A DNA stretch of 64,000 bases, from the NCBI RefSeq assembly GCF_015553625.1, contig NZ_JADNGY010000004.1, positions 80,713 through 144,712 of the forward strand. The letters run 5' to 3'. Origin of the DNA: Streptococcus australis (GTDB lineage Bacteria; Bacillota; Bacilli; Lactobacillales; Streptococcaceae). How positions within the stretch are numbered: the first letter of the stretch is position 1; each line of letters opens with the position of its first letter. Below the pieces are notes generated by a model that was given only the letters and a program-made list of their open reading frames with translations, searched no databases and was not told where the DNA came from. The position numbers and the translations under genes are program-made. Shown in pieces: positions 6,763-15,585 of the stretch.

Positions 6763-8817
6763 ATGGAGATTCTTGTATACGCCATTGTCTTTTCCTTGAT
6801 CCTGATTGTCTCCAATGCGACCAATAAGTTGATTCCGACCTTGCCCCTCCCTTTGATCCAGATATTATTGGGGATTGGGATTGGCTTTCTCTTACCCAAT
6901 TCGGAGTACCACTTAGATACCGAGCTCTTTTTAGCCTTGGTTATTGGACCGCTCCTCTTTCGAGAGGCAGAAGAAGCAGACATTACCTCGATTCTGAAGC
7001 ACTGGCGCATTATCGCCTTTTTAATCTTCCCAGTTATTTTTATTTCGACCCTTAGCTTGGGGTGGTTGGCCCATCTCTTGTGGCTAGGAATTCCACTAGC
7101 GGCCTGTATGGCAGTAGGGGCAGCACTCGGGCCGACTGATTTGGTGGCTTTTGCCTCCCTTTCGGAACGCTTTACCTTTCCAAAACGAATCTCCAACATT
7201 CTAAAAGGAGAGGGCTTGCTCAATGATGCTTCAGGTTTGGTTGCCTTTCGTATGGCTCTAGCTGCATGGACCACTGGAGTCTTTTCCTTGGGCCAAGCTA
7301 GTTGGGACTTGGTCGTCTCTATTTTAGGAGGGTTTGCGGTCGGGATTGTGACAGCTGCTGTCAACCGTGGGCTTCAAAAATTACTGCTCAGTGTTCGGGC
7401 AACGGATATTGCCAGTGAACTCATTTTAGAATTGAGTCTCCCCTTACTGACCTTCTTTATCGCAGAAGAGATCCATGTATCAGGGATTATTGCGGTTGTC
7501 GTGGCTGGGATCCTAAAGGCTAGTCGGTTTAAGAAAATTACCCTACTAGAAGCCAAGGTGGATACGGTCACGCATACGGTATGGAATACAGTCAATTTTG
7601 TCCTCAATGGGTCTGTCTTTGTCCTCTTGGGGATGGAGCTGGAGATGATTTCTGAGCCAATTTTGAGGACTCCCTTTTACAACAATCTGCTCTTGATTGT
7701 GACTGTTCTCTTATTGACGGGGCTCTTGTTCCTGATTCGCTTTTTGATGGTGTATGGATTTTATTGGTATCGGGGCTTCCGATTAAAAAAATCCATTGAC
7801 AAGTATCTGAAAGATGCCCTCTTGTTGACCTTTTCAGGGGTCAAAGGAACAGTGTCCATTGCGACCATTCTCTTGATACCGACGCATCTAGAAGCAGAAT
7901 ATCCAGTTCTCTTGTTTTTAGTAGCAGGGGTCACCTTGTGTAGTTTCTTAATCGGACTTCTCGTCCTCCCAAAACTATCCGAGGACAAAGAGGAATCCAA
8001 TGATCATTTGATGCATATTGCTATCTTGAATGATGTCGTCATGCTATTGGAGAAAGAGTTGACGGTGACCAAGCAGAAGGGACCTCTCTATGCGGCGATT
8101 GATAATTATCATGGACGGATAGAAAATATGATTCTCAGTCAGGAGGATAAGGCGACTCAAAGAGACTGGGAACAACTAAAACTCCTTATTCTTAGTATTG
8201 AGAACGATGGCTTGGAACAGGCTTATGAAGAAGGAAAGATTCGAGATAGAAGTTACCATGTCTACCAACGTTATCTTCGATCCATGGAGCAGAAGGTCAA
8301 CCGCAATCTGTCATCACGCCTGACCTATTATTTCTTGGTGCTCTTCCGCCTGCTCCGCCTGCTGTTGCACGAGCTTGTGACCTTTGGATCCGGTATTCGG
8401 GCATGGAAAAACGGAGAGAATTACAAGCTCGAAGCCATTGACTATGACCAGATCGCTGCCTTGTATCTGGCCAATACGGAAATCATTATCGAGAGTTTGG
8501 AAAACCTAAAAGGGATTTATCGGAGTACCTTGATTTCCTTCCTTCAAGAATCTCGTCTGCGGGAAACATCGTTGATTACCAGTGGTGCTTTTGTAGAGCG
8601 GGTTATCAATCGCATCAAGCCTAATAATATTGACGAGATGCTAAGAGGCTATTACTTAGAAAGAAAATTGATTTTCGAATATGAGGAGCAGCACTTGATT
8701 TCGGCTAAGTATGCGCGTCGCATGCGCCAAAATGTCAACGAATTGGAAAACTATTCCTTAAGAGAAAGTGCCAATACTCTTCCTTATGACATGATCAATT
8801 ATGCTCGGAATCGGTAA
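6763..8817 (+). CDS. CPA1-family Na+/H+ antiporter (NhaP/YjcE type)
   Basis: A 684-residue membrane protein: about 12 hydrophobic segments in the first 410 residues, then a long cytoplasmic tail of about 270 residues. CPA1 markers are LPLPLIQILLGIGIG in TM2, GPTDLVAFASL (ion-binding region) and GEGLLNDASGLVAF (the ND pair). These antiporters exchange protons for Na+ or K+ and support pH and salt homeostasis. The hydrophilic tail, rich in predicted helices, is typical of the YjcE group and is probably regulatory. AGGAGG lies just before the ATG. Last gene of the ytqA operon; a terminator follows at 8844-8880. Confidence 0.9.
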   Translation: MEILVYAIVFSLILIVSNATNKLIPTLPLPLIQILLGIGIGFLLPNSEYHLDTELFLALVIGPLLFREAEEADITSILKHWRIIAFLIFPVIFISTLSLGWLAHLLWLGIPLAACMAVGAALGPTDLVAFASLSERFTFPKRISNILKGEGLLNDASGLVAFRMALAAWTTGVFSLGQASWDLVVSILGGFAVGIVTAAVNRGLQKLLLSVRATDIASELILELSLPLLTFFIAEEIHVSGIIAVVVAGILKASRFKKITLLEAKVDTVTHTVWNTVNFVLNGSVFVLLGMELEMISEPILRTPFYNNLLLIVTVLLLTGLLFLIRFLMVYGFYWYRGFRLKKSIDKYLKDALLLTFSGVKGTVSIATILLIPTHLEAEYPVLLFLVAGVTLCSFLIGLLVLPKLSEDKEESNDHLMHIAILNDVVMLLEKELTVTKQKGPLYAAIDNYHGRIENMILSQEDKATQRDWEQLKLLILSIENDGLEQAYEEGKIRDRSYHVYQRYLRSMEQKVNRNLSSRLTYYFLVLFRLLRLLLHELVTFGSGIRAWKNGENYKLEAIDYDQIAALYLANTEIIIESLENLKGIYRSTLISFLQESRLRETSLITSGAFVERVINRIKPNNIDEMLRGYYLERKLIFEYEEQHLISAKYARRMRQNVNELENYSLRESANTLPYDMINYARNR

Positions 8818-8843
8818 ACGTGAGTTTCCGCTTTAATAGAAGA

Positions 8844-8880
8844 AAAGAGATTGGTGATGCTTGTCCCAATCTCTTTGTTT
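8844..8880 (+). terminator. Intrinsic terminator after the antiporter gene
   Basis: AAAGAGATTGG (8844-8854) pairs perfectly with CCAATCTCTTT (8866-8876) and is followed by a T-rich tract. It lies between convergent genes and may serve both. Confidence 0.8.
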
Positions 8881-8899
8881 TGTATCTTAGTAAGTCTTT

Positions 8900-9688
8900 T
8901 TACTGCTCTGGCTGGATATAATAGCGTTCTTCCCCGATTGGAATCAGCTGGACCTTTCCCCCATAAAAAGCTGATAGCGTTTCTTGGGTGAGAATTTCCT
9001 CCTTAGGTCCTTGGGCAAAACTTTGTCCCTCCTTGAGGAGAAGGACATGGCTAAAGGACTTGGTGATTTCCTCTGCATGGTGGGTGACAAAGAGAATGGT
9101 CGGCGCCTTTTCCATCTGCTTGATCTGTTGGATTAGCTGAAAGATCGCTTCCCGAGCAAATAAGTCAAGCCCACTAGAGGCTTCGTCAAAGATGAGAAGA
9201 TCGGGCTCTTCCATGAGACTACGGGCGATTAGAATCGTCTGTTTTTCCCCTTGAGAGAGAGTCCGGTATTTTCGCCCAATCAAAGAAGCAGCCCCGATGC
9301 GACGCAACATGGATCGTGCTTCCTCGAGTTCTTTTTCTCCATAAGCTGTATAAAGAATGCTACTCTTGTATTTTCCAGTGAGGACGATTTCTTCTGGGGA
9401 TAGAGATTCAGGGATGCGCTCAGAAATAAAGGAGCTGACCACTCCGATTCGCTTGCGGAGTTCAGGAATCCCTCCTTGGCCAAATTGTGTTCCAAGGACA
9501 GAAACTTCCCCTTCCGTTTTCCAATATTCCGCCATTAAGAGACGGAGTAGGGTCGATTTGCCAGCACCATTCAGTCCAAGGATGGCCCAGGTTTCCCCCT
9601 TATTGACGGTCCAATTCAAACGAGAAAGGAGATTTTTTCCTTCTTTTCTGAGAGTGACGTCTTTCAGTTCAATTAAGCTTTCTTTCAT
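8900..9688 (-). CDS. Stand-alone ABC transporter ATPase (YlmA-like)
   Basis: A 262-residue ATP-binding cassette: Walker A GLNGAGKST, signature LSQGEKQ, Walker B LLIFDEASSGLD and the switch histidine in VTHHAEE. No permease gene is adjacent, so it is an orphan ATPase resembling Bacillus YlmA and the ModF-like group. The transported substrate, or even a transport role, cannot be stated. The chosen ATG at 9686-9688 (MKESLIELKDV) has GAAGG about 9 bases upstream; earlier in-frame starts at 9703 and 9814 lack a ribosome-binding site, and the first overlaps the likely -10 region. Divergent from the AI-2E-type permease gene. Confidence 0.85.
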   Translation of the reverse strand: MKESLIELKDVTLRKEGKNLLSRLNWTVNKGETWAILGLNGAGKSTLLRLLMAEYWKTEGEVSVLGTQFGQGGIPELRKRIGVVSSFISERIPESLSPEEIVLTGKYKSSILYTAYGEKELEEARSMLRRIGAASLIGRKYRTLSQGEKQTILIARSLMEEPDLLIFDEASSGLDLFAREAIFQLIQQIKQMEKAPTILFVTHHAEEITKSFSHVLLLKEGQSFAQGPKEEILTQETLSAFYGGKVQLIPIGEERYYIQPEQ

Positions 9689-9759
9689 CTTTTTAACCTT
9701 CATAAAAATATTTTCTATTTTACCATAAATATGATAAAATATCAGATAGGAGGAAAGGG

Positions 9760-10887
9760 ATGTTTCATAAAAGTAAATTATTTTTCTGGACCTGTGAAGT
9801 CCTATTATTAACAATTATATTCTATATTTGGGGAAGTATGGGAAGCCTGATCTCTCCCTTTGTATCCGTTCTGAATACCATTATTCTTCCATTTTTGATT
9901 GCTGGTTTCTTGTACTATATTACCAATCCAATCGTAGAATTTTTGGAAAAGAAATTTCATCTGAATCGAATTTTGGGCATTCTATTAACTTTGGTAACCC
10001 TTTTTGGATTGATTATTTATGGGATTGTTTATATCTTGCCTATTTTGATCAACCAGTTGACAAGCTTGATTAATTCAACCCAAGGCTTGTATTGGGAAGT
10101 GCAAAGTTTTGTAACGAAGTTATCAAAGAATCCAGCCTTTCAGAGTATCAATATCCAATCAACTATTCAGCAACTAAACCTATCTTATGTGGATATTCTA
10201 CAAAATATCTTAAACAGTGTGACCAATAGTTTAGGTAGTGTGGTGTCAACGATTGTCAATACACTCTTCATTCTGGTGATGACACCGATATTCCTGGTTT
10301 ATTTCTTGATTGATGGGAAAAAACTACTACCGATGTTAGAGCGGACGATCCTGAAAAATGACCGGCGGAATATTACCTCTCTCTTAGTGAGTCTCAACCA
10401 AACAGTTTCTCGCTATATTAGTGGGATTTCTATCGATGCTTTAATCATCGGGACTTTAGCCTTTATTGGCTACAGTTTTATCGGTTTGAAGTATGCCTTG
10501 GTCTTTGCCATTTTCTCAGCCTTGGCTATCTTCATTCCTTACATTGGACCGACGATTGGCTTGATTCCTATGGTGGTTACCTATGCCTTTACAGATTTCA
10601 ATATGATGATCAAAGCAGTCATCTTCATGTTGATTGTTCAACAAATCGATGGAAATATCCTTTATCCACGGATTGTGGGAGGGGTGATGAAGGTGCATCC
10701 CATTACCATTATGGTTCTTTTGCTTTTATCCAGTAACATCTATGGTGTAATTGGAATGATCGTGGCAATTCCGGTTTATTCGATTGGTAAAGAAATCGTG
10801 AAATTCCTCGCAGCCTTGTATGAAAATCATAAAAAGACACAGAAGCAGCGCAAGCAGGAAGAATTTGGGATTATCAATAAATCCTAG
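9760..10887 (+). CDS. AI-2E family transporter (PF01594 type)
   Basis: A 375-residue protein with about seven or eight transmembrane segments. The layout is that of the family: two N-terminal hairpins, an amphipathic central region (residues about 85-150), then a C-terminal membrane core with FSALAIFIPYIGPTIGLIPMV and QQIDGNILYPRIVGGVMKVHPI. The IDGNILYP and KVHP motifs are diagnostic. Family members include the TqsA autoinducer-2 exporter and Na+/H+ antiporters, so the substrate is uncertain. AGGAGGAAAGGG precedes the ATG. A strong terminator follows. Confidence 0.88.
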   Translation: MFHKSKLFFWTCEVLLLTIIFYIWGSMGSLISPFVSVLNTIILPFLIAGFLYYITNPIVEFLEKKFHLNRILGILLTLVTLFGLIIYGIVYILPILINQLTSLINSTQGLYWEVQSFVTKLSKNPAFQSINIQSTIQQLNLSYVDILQNILNSVTNSLGSVVSTIVNTLFILVMTPIFLVYFLIDGKKLLPMLERTILKNDRRNITSLLVSLNQTVSRYISGISIDALIIGTLAFIGYSFIGLKYALVFAIFSALAIFIPYIGPTIGLIPMVVTYAFTDFNMMIKAVIFMLIVQQIDGNILYPRIVGGVMKVHPITIMVLLLLSSNIYGVIGMIVAIPVYSIGKEIVKFLAALYENHKKTQKQRKQEEFGIINKS

Positions 10888-10899
10888 TAGAATAAATAC

Positions 10900-10927
10900 A
10901 AAAGGAATGGACAACCATTCCTTTTTT
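10900..10927 (+). terminator. Intrinsic terminator after the AI-2E-type permease gene
   Basis: AAAAGGAATGG and CCATTCCTTTT form a perfect stem around ACAA, followed by T residues. Confidence 0.85.
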
Positions 10928-11043
10928 GTTTAAATAACGTGAAAGACTAGGATAAGTTTTTGAATCGTAAACTTTTACCTTTCCTTTTAGAAAATATGTT
11001 ATAATGAATTAGTAATGATACAAAATCGAGGAGTTTCTATAAG

Positions 11044-12525
11044 ATGATAGAATTGCTTGCCAAAAAGCAGCGACGCCAAATGCGTTTGCTAGAAACATTA
11101 ATTCGAGAGAAGCGCTGGTTTCATTTGAAGGAACTCGCTGAAATGTTAGATTGTACAGAACGGTCATTGAAGGAGGATCTTTCAAATTTACGAACGGTCT
11201 TTAATGAGTTTTTGATTGAGTCCTCGACAAATGGTATTAAGATTAGTTATGACGATTCGATTGGGATTGAGGTGGTCTACTATCACTTCTTTAAAGAATC
11301 TACAGCTTTCTCCCTCTTGGAATACTTGTTCTTCCATAAGGATGTTTCCAGTGACTTAATTTGTAGACGGTATGATCTCAGCCAACAGTCATTTTATCGC
11401 TTGATTCGAAATATCAACCAAATTATTCAGGAAAAGTACAATATACGAATCACCTTGAATCCTCTAAATGTCGTGGGGGACGAAGTCGATATTCGCTTTT
11501 TCTATTCCCAGTATTTTGCAGAGCGGTATTATTATTTAGAGTGGCCATTTCCAGATATTAGAGAGCAAGTCATTATTGATTTCATTACCTTCTTCTATAA
11601 ACTGACAGAAATCCCACTGACTTATTCGATCTTCCATTCTTATAAAATTATGCTAACGGTCTACCTTTACCGGATTAAGCAAGGGTATCGAATTGAAGGG
11701 GCCAATAATTTTGAACAATACGCCTATCTCTATCAAGAGCTCCCAAAAATCAATGAGATGCTTCGTTATTTTGGTTTGCAGCTGGGTGTAGAATTTAACG
11801 AAGAAATCATAGAACAGCTCTTTATTATCTTCCTACAGAAACGCTTCTATTTTACCCCACAGGATCTGATTGACTCCACTGAGGAAGATGCTGTTACAAA
11901 AAAATCCTATATTTTAGCCTCTCAATTTCTTGATCACCTGAGTGAATCTTATGGTTTAGAACTTGAGAATTATGAAGAGATGATTATGCATATTCACAAC
12001 ACCGCCTATTTGGAGCGGCGTGAAATCTTTGGTGAATTTCTTCTCTATGATACCAAGAGCTATACCAATGAGGATTATCGAACCCTCTTCCCTAAATTTT
12101 ATCAGGATGTTGAAACAGGTTTGTATCACTATCTCAAAGAGATGGGCTTTCATGAAAATCCTGAAAACCTCAAGCATCAGATTTATACCGTATTTTCACA
12201 TTGGGAAAATCTATTGCCTCAACTATTAAGGAGACGGACAGCTGTCAAGGTCTTAATCATTAGCCGATACGATGACCACCATGCCAAGTCCATGATTGAT
12301 TTCTTAAAATTCTATTGTACGGATAACTTTGAGTTTTCACAGGTCATCAAGCATGACTTTAATCTTCATGAACTAGAGCATACCGAATATGATGTTATTG
12401 TTGCCAACTTTATGATTCCGAATATCAAAGGGAAAAAATTTATTTGTACAAGTAGTTTGACCCTTTTGGAACTTGTAGAAAAACTGAATGTACTCTTTTA
12501 TGATTTCACACGTTATGGAGTATAA
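11044..12525 (+). CDS. Mga/AtxA-type transcriptional regulator
   Basis: A 493-residue cytoplasmic regulator resembling pneumococcal MgaSpn. Two N-terminal DNA-binding regions are visible: an HTH at about residues 20-65 (FHLKELAEMLDCTERSLKEDLSNLR) and a second winged-helix region at about 95-130 (SSDLICRRYDLSQQSFYRLIRNI). A PRD-like helical middle and a C-terminal EIIB-like domain (VKVLIISRYDDHHAKSMIDF) follow. In the family, PTS phosphorylation of PRDs couples virulence or adhesin gene expression to sugar supply. Downstream is a CNNM/CBS gene and upstream a permease; neither is an obvious target, and no surface-protein gene adjoins. The gene is monocistronic, with a promoter -10 TATAAT at 11000-11005 and a terminator at 12533. 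Confidence 0.87.
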   Translation: MIELLAKKQRRQMRLLETLIREKRWFHLKELAEMLDCTERSLKEDLSNLRTVFNEFLIESSTNGIKISYDDSIGIEVVYYHFFKESTAFSLLEYLFFHKDVSSDLICRRYDLSQQSFYRLIRNINQIIQEKYNIRITLNPLNVVGDEVDIRFFYSQYFAERYYYLEWPFPDIREQVIIDFITFFYKLTEIPLTYSIFHSYKIMLTVYLYRIKQGYRIEGANNFEQYAYLYQELPKINEMLRYFGLQLGVEFNEEIIEQLFIIFLQKRFYFTPQDLIDSTEEDAVTKKSYILASQFLDHLSESYGLELENYEEMIMHIHNTAYLERREIFGEFLLYDTKSYTNEDYRTLFPKFYQDVETGLYHYLKEMGFHENPENLKHQIYTVFSHWENLLPQLLRRRTAVKVLIISRYDDHHAKSMIDFLKFYCTDNFEFSQVIKHDFNLHELEHTEYDVIVANFMIPNIKGKKFICTSSLTLLELVEKLNVLFYDFTRYGV

Positions 12526-12532
12526 CTGAGCC

Positions 12533-12561
12533 TTCCCTCCTCTTTTAGGAGGGAAATTTTT
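12533..12561 (+). terminator. Terminator after the Mga-like gene
   Basis: TTCCCTCC (12533-12540) and GGAGGGAA (12548-12555), then T residues. Confidence 0.85.
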
Positions 12562-12629
12562 GCGACTATGCACCATTTCAAAAAATATGATATAATGGGC
12601 ATTATTACTATACATTGAGGAGAATATCC

Positions 12630-13979
12630 ATGGAAGACCCTGGCAGTCAGGATTTAATACTGCAATTTGTTTTACTATTTGTATTGACCTTATTAAATGC
12701 ATTTTTCTCTGCAACGGAGATGTCGATGGTATCGCTGAACCGTTCTCGCGTAGAGCAAAAGGCTGAGGAAGGCGATAAAAAATATATTCGTCTCTTAAAG
12801 GTATTGGAAAATCCCAACCACTTTTTATCTACGATTCAGGTTGGTATTACCTTGATTACCATCTTGTCTGGGGCAAGCTTAGCTGATGATCTTGGGAAAG
12901 TAATCGCTTCTTGGATGGGAAATACGGAGACAGCACGTGCGATAGCTAGCTTCCTCTCACTGGCTTTTCTGACCTATATTTCGATTGTATTTGGTGAGTT
13001 ATATCCGAAGCGTATTGCCATGAATCTGAAAGATAGCTTGGCTATTCGAACGGCTCCAATTGTGATTTTACTAGGAAAAATCGTTAGCCCCTTTGTCTGG
13101 CTCTTATCGGCATCAACCAATCTGGTCAGTCGTCTGACTCCTATGCAATTCGATGATGCAGACGAAGAGATGTCACGAGATGAGATTGCCTATATGCTGG
13201 CTAAGAGTGAAACAAGTCTGGATGCTGACGAGATTGAAATGTTGCAAGGAGTCTTTTCACTAGATGAGCTGATGGCGCGTGAGCTAATGGTTCCTCGTAC
13301 GGATGCCTTTATGGTGGATATCCAAGATGATACCAGAGAAATCATCGAAAGCATCTTAAAACAGAATTTTTCTCGTATTCCTGTCTATGATGATGACAAG
13401 GACAATGTCATTGGTCTGATCCATACCAAACGTTTGCTTAATGAAGGTTTTGTGAATGGATTTGATAATATTGCTCTTCGCAAGATCCTTCAGGAACCGC
13501 TCTTTGTACCGGAAACAATCTTTGTAGATGATCTCTTGAAGGAGCTCCGGAATACACAAAATCAGATGGCCATTTTGCTGGATGAGTATGGAGGAATGGC
13601 TGGTCTGGTAACCTTGGAAGACCTTCTTGAGGAAATTGTCGGGGAAATCGATGATGAAACCGATAAGGCTGAGAATGATGTTTTTGAAATTGAGCCTAAC
13701 CTCTATATTGTGCAGGGGATTGTGACTCTAAATGATTTCAATGAGTATTTTGATGTGAAGTTGGAAAGTGATGATGTGGATACCATTGCAGGCTACTACC
13801 TGACTGGTGTCGGACGGATTCCAGGTCACAAGGAACGCTTGAGTTTTGAAGTAGACAGTATGAAGAAGCATCTGATCCTTACAAACGATAAGGTAAAAAA
13901 TGGTCGTGTCACCAAGGTGAAGGTTGAGGTCAGTGACCTAGTCGATGAAGATGAGCAAGCGACAAAAGGTCAAGAATAA
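12630..13979 (+). CDS. CNNM/CBS-domain membrane protein (HlyC/CorC family)
   Basis: A 449-residue protein with the standard order: a DUF21/CNNM membrane domain with about four hydrophobic segments (residues 5-190), a CBS pair (about 205-330, including LMVPRTDAFMVD and the loop MAILLDEYGGMAGLVTLEDLLEEIVGEI), and a CorC_HlyC transporter-associated domain (about 345-425). Members are implicated in Mg2+/divalent-cation export or tolerance; haemolysin naming is historical. The start is the ATG at 12630; the in-frame TTG at 12615 belongs to the Shine-Dalgarno (GAGGAGA). Confidence 0.9.
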   Translation: MEDPGSQDLILQFVLLFVLTLLNAFFSATEMSMVSLNRSRVEQKAEEGDKKYIRLLKVLENPNHFLSTIQVGITLITILSGASLADDLGKVIASWMGNTETARAIASFLSLAFLTYISIVFGELYPKRIAMNLKDSLAIRTAPIVILLGKIVSPFVWLLSASTNLVSRLTPMQFDDADEEMSRDEIAYMLAKSETSLDADEIEMLQGVFSLDELMARELMVPRTDAFMVDIQDDTREIIESILKQNFSRIPVYDDDKDNVIGLIHTKRLLNEGFVNGFDNIALRKILQEPLFVPETIFVDDLLKELRNTQNQMAILLDEYGGMAGLVTLEDLLEEIVGEIDDETDKAENDVFEIEPNLYIVQGIVTLNDFNEYFDVKLESDDVDTIAGYYLTGVGRIPGHKERLSFEVDSMKKHLILTNDKVKNGRVTKVKVEVSDLVDEDEQATKGQE

Positions 13980-13986
13980 GAACATC

Positions 13987-14013
13987 AAATCAGGGAGTTT
14001 CCCTGATTTTTTT
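13987..14013 (+). terminator. Terminator after the CNNM/CBS gene
   Basis: AAATCAGGGA pairs with TCCCTGATTT, then a T-run. A degraded copy of this hairpin reappears at 15484-15508 in front of the second paralogue, marking the left end of the duplicated unit. Confidence 0.85.
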
Positions 14014-14090
14014 ATGCTCATTTTAGACGGATTTGCATCTCTCATGAAATTCCTTTATAATAAAATAAATAAAGGTAGAAGGAGATCACA

Positions 14091-15314
14091 ATGAAACAAG
14101 AAGAATGGTTAGCAGAGTTTGAGAGGGTTCATGGTCGACCGGCCAATCAGGAGGAAATCCAACAGGCTTTTGGTACGTTTGGAAGTCCAGAAACACAAAC
14201 GACACCGAATACGCCCGTAAACCCAATCCAATCTCCATTTGAAGGTGCAGCACCTGTTTCCAATCAAGGACAATTTGGAGGCCCTTTACCGTTTCCAGAA
14301 CAAGCTAAATTTGGAGGAGCAGCGCCAGCCCCAGAACAAACCCAGTTCGGAGATGCAGCGCCAACTCCAGAGCAAACGCCATTTGGAGGAGCAGCGCCAA
14401 CTTCAGAGCAAACACAGTTTGGAGGTGTGACGCCACCACCAGAACAAGCACAGTTCGGAGGTCCAGCTCCGGCCCAAGCCCCATTTGGAGGTGCAAGCCC
14501 AGCTCCAAATCAATTCCAAGGTGGAGCAAGTCAGTATCAACATCAAGAACAAGCTTTTGGGCAAGGTGGAACTCAGCCACAAGCTCCTGTTCAGGAGGCG
14601 GCTCAAACAGGAGCGCCCTTCGCATCTTATAACAACACTCAGATGCAGGGAGGCTACCCAAACAATGGGCAACTGAATTACCAGGCTAATTCTCCATATA
14701 TGGGCCAAGCTCCAATACCAGGTAAGAAGTCTAAAAAAGGGCTGATTATTGGTTTATGTAGTCTTGTTGCTGTTGCAGTTTTATCTGTGCTTGCATTTTT
14801 CTTTTTTACTAAAAATCCAAATAGTATTCAAGGAAAATGGTCGGCTACTCCTGAAATGAAAAAGACAATGAAGTCTGCTTTTGCAGGCACTTTCTCTACT
14901 ACATCAGATATTTCTAGTGAATTTGTAAAAGATATGGATATGATCGTAGAGGTAAAGGGGAAAAAAGTAACCGTCAGTGTGATTGGTAAGATTGATTTCA
15001 AGGGAGCTGCAAAGGAACTCTATGATGATGGGGACAATGATTTTTACTCTGTTGAGGATGCCTTAGACTATATCCAAGAAAACAGTGAGAATTCCTATTT
15101 AGAGGATATGGGACTTGAAATCGATGTGAAAAAAGGCACTCTTAAAATGGTAGCCTTTGAAGGTGAGGTGGATGAAAAAGATCACCGATTCATTCAGGAT
15201 GAAGATGCGAGTCATTTCCTTAAATACGATCTCAAGTATAAAATTGAAAATGGAACGCTGAAAGTTTCCGTGGATGGAAATGATTATGGAATTGAATACT
15301 CCTTTAAAAAATAA
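14091..15314 (+). CDS. Pro/Gln/Gly-rich single-pass membrane protein, paralogue 1
   Basis: A 407-residue protein of unknown function in three parts: an N-terminal module (EEWLAEFERVHGRPANQEEIQQAFG, residues 3-29); a Pro/Gln/Gly/Ala-rich linker (about 30-210) containing roughly seven 12-residue repeats of the form FGGAAPxPEQxQ; and a basic KKSKK, one transmembrane helix (about 215-238) and an outer domain of about 165 residues starting SIQGKWSATPEM. Positive residues before the helix predict N-terminus inside. The EWLxEFExxHGR module recurs in other streptococcal membrane proteins, to my recollection. A near-identical shorter paralogue follows at 15586. Its own terminator has been replaced by an IS-like element at 15332. 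Confidence 0.82.
   Translation: MKQEEWLAEFERVHGRPANQEEIQQAFGTFGSPETQTTPNTPVNPIQSPFEGAAPVSNQGQFGGPLPFPEQAKFGGAAPAPEQTQFGDAAPTPEQTPFGGAAPTSEQTQFGGVTPPPEQAQFGGPAPAQAPFGGASPAPNQFQGGASQYQHQEQAFGQGGTQPQAPVQEAAQTGAPFASYNNTQMQGGYPNNGQLNYQANSPYMGQAPIPGKKSKKGLIIGLCSLVAVAVLSVLAFFFFTKNPNSIQGKWSATPEMKKTMKSAFAGTFSTTSDISSEFVKDMDMIVEVKGKKVTVSVIGKIDFKGAAKELYDDGDNDFYSVEDALDYIQENSENSYLEDMGLEIDVKKGTLKMVAFEGEVDEKDHRFIQDEDASHFLKYDLKYKIENGTLKVSVDGNDYGIEYSFKK
14268..14500 (+). repeat. In-frame 36-bp tandem repeats in the linker of paralogue 1
   Basis: About seven degenerate 36-bp units encode 12-residue blocks starting FGG/FGD and ending PEQxQ. Paralogue 2 keeps only one such block, so the array has expanded or contracted since the duplication. 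Confidence 0.75.
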
Positions 15315-15331
15315 GATATTCGCTTATTTAG

Positions 15332-15480
15332 GCTCTTTGTCAACTGTAGTGGGTTGATGAAAAGTTATACCCTGGAGAGGACCAAATTGGTTCTCTCCTT
15401 TTTGATGTTCTTGTTTTCTACAACAAAATAGGCTCCATAATTCCTATGGTGATATTATCCACTACAGAAATTATAGAGCC
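15332..15480. mobile_element. 149-bp remnant or MITE with ISL3-like inverted ends
   Basis: The left end GGCTCT...TGTAGTGG (15332-15353) is matched in inverted orientation at 15459-15480; the outer 6 bases and an 8-base block are identical at the same spacing. The right 50 bases are themselves a hairpin of two inverted end copies (15431-15451 and 15460-15480, 17 of 21 identical). Inside lies a strong terminator stem (15374-15398). There is no transposase and no obvious 8-bp target duplication. The ends resemble those of streptococcal ISL3-family elements from memory; family assignment is tentative. It interrupts the stretch that, after paralogue 2, carries the terminator. Confidence 0.65.
15374..15403 (+). 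terminator. Terminator carried by the IS-like element
   Basis: GGAGAGGACCAA and TTGGTTCTCTCC are complementary (one G-U) and followed by TTTTT. It probably now terminates paralogue 1 transcripts. Confidence 0.7.
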
Positions 15481-15585
15481 ATAAAATCAAGGTTTTTCCT
15501 GATTTTTATACTCATTTTAGTAGGGTTTGCTTCTCCTATGAATTTCCTTTATAATAAAATAAGTAAAGGTTAGAAGGTGATAGTC

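Noticed and set aside
15332..15480. Intact insertion sequence
   Set aside because: Only 149 bp, with no transposase frame on either strand.
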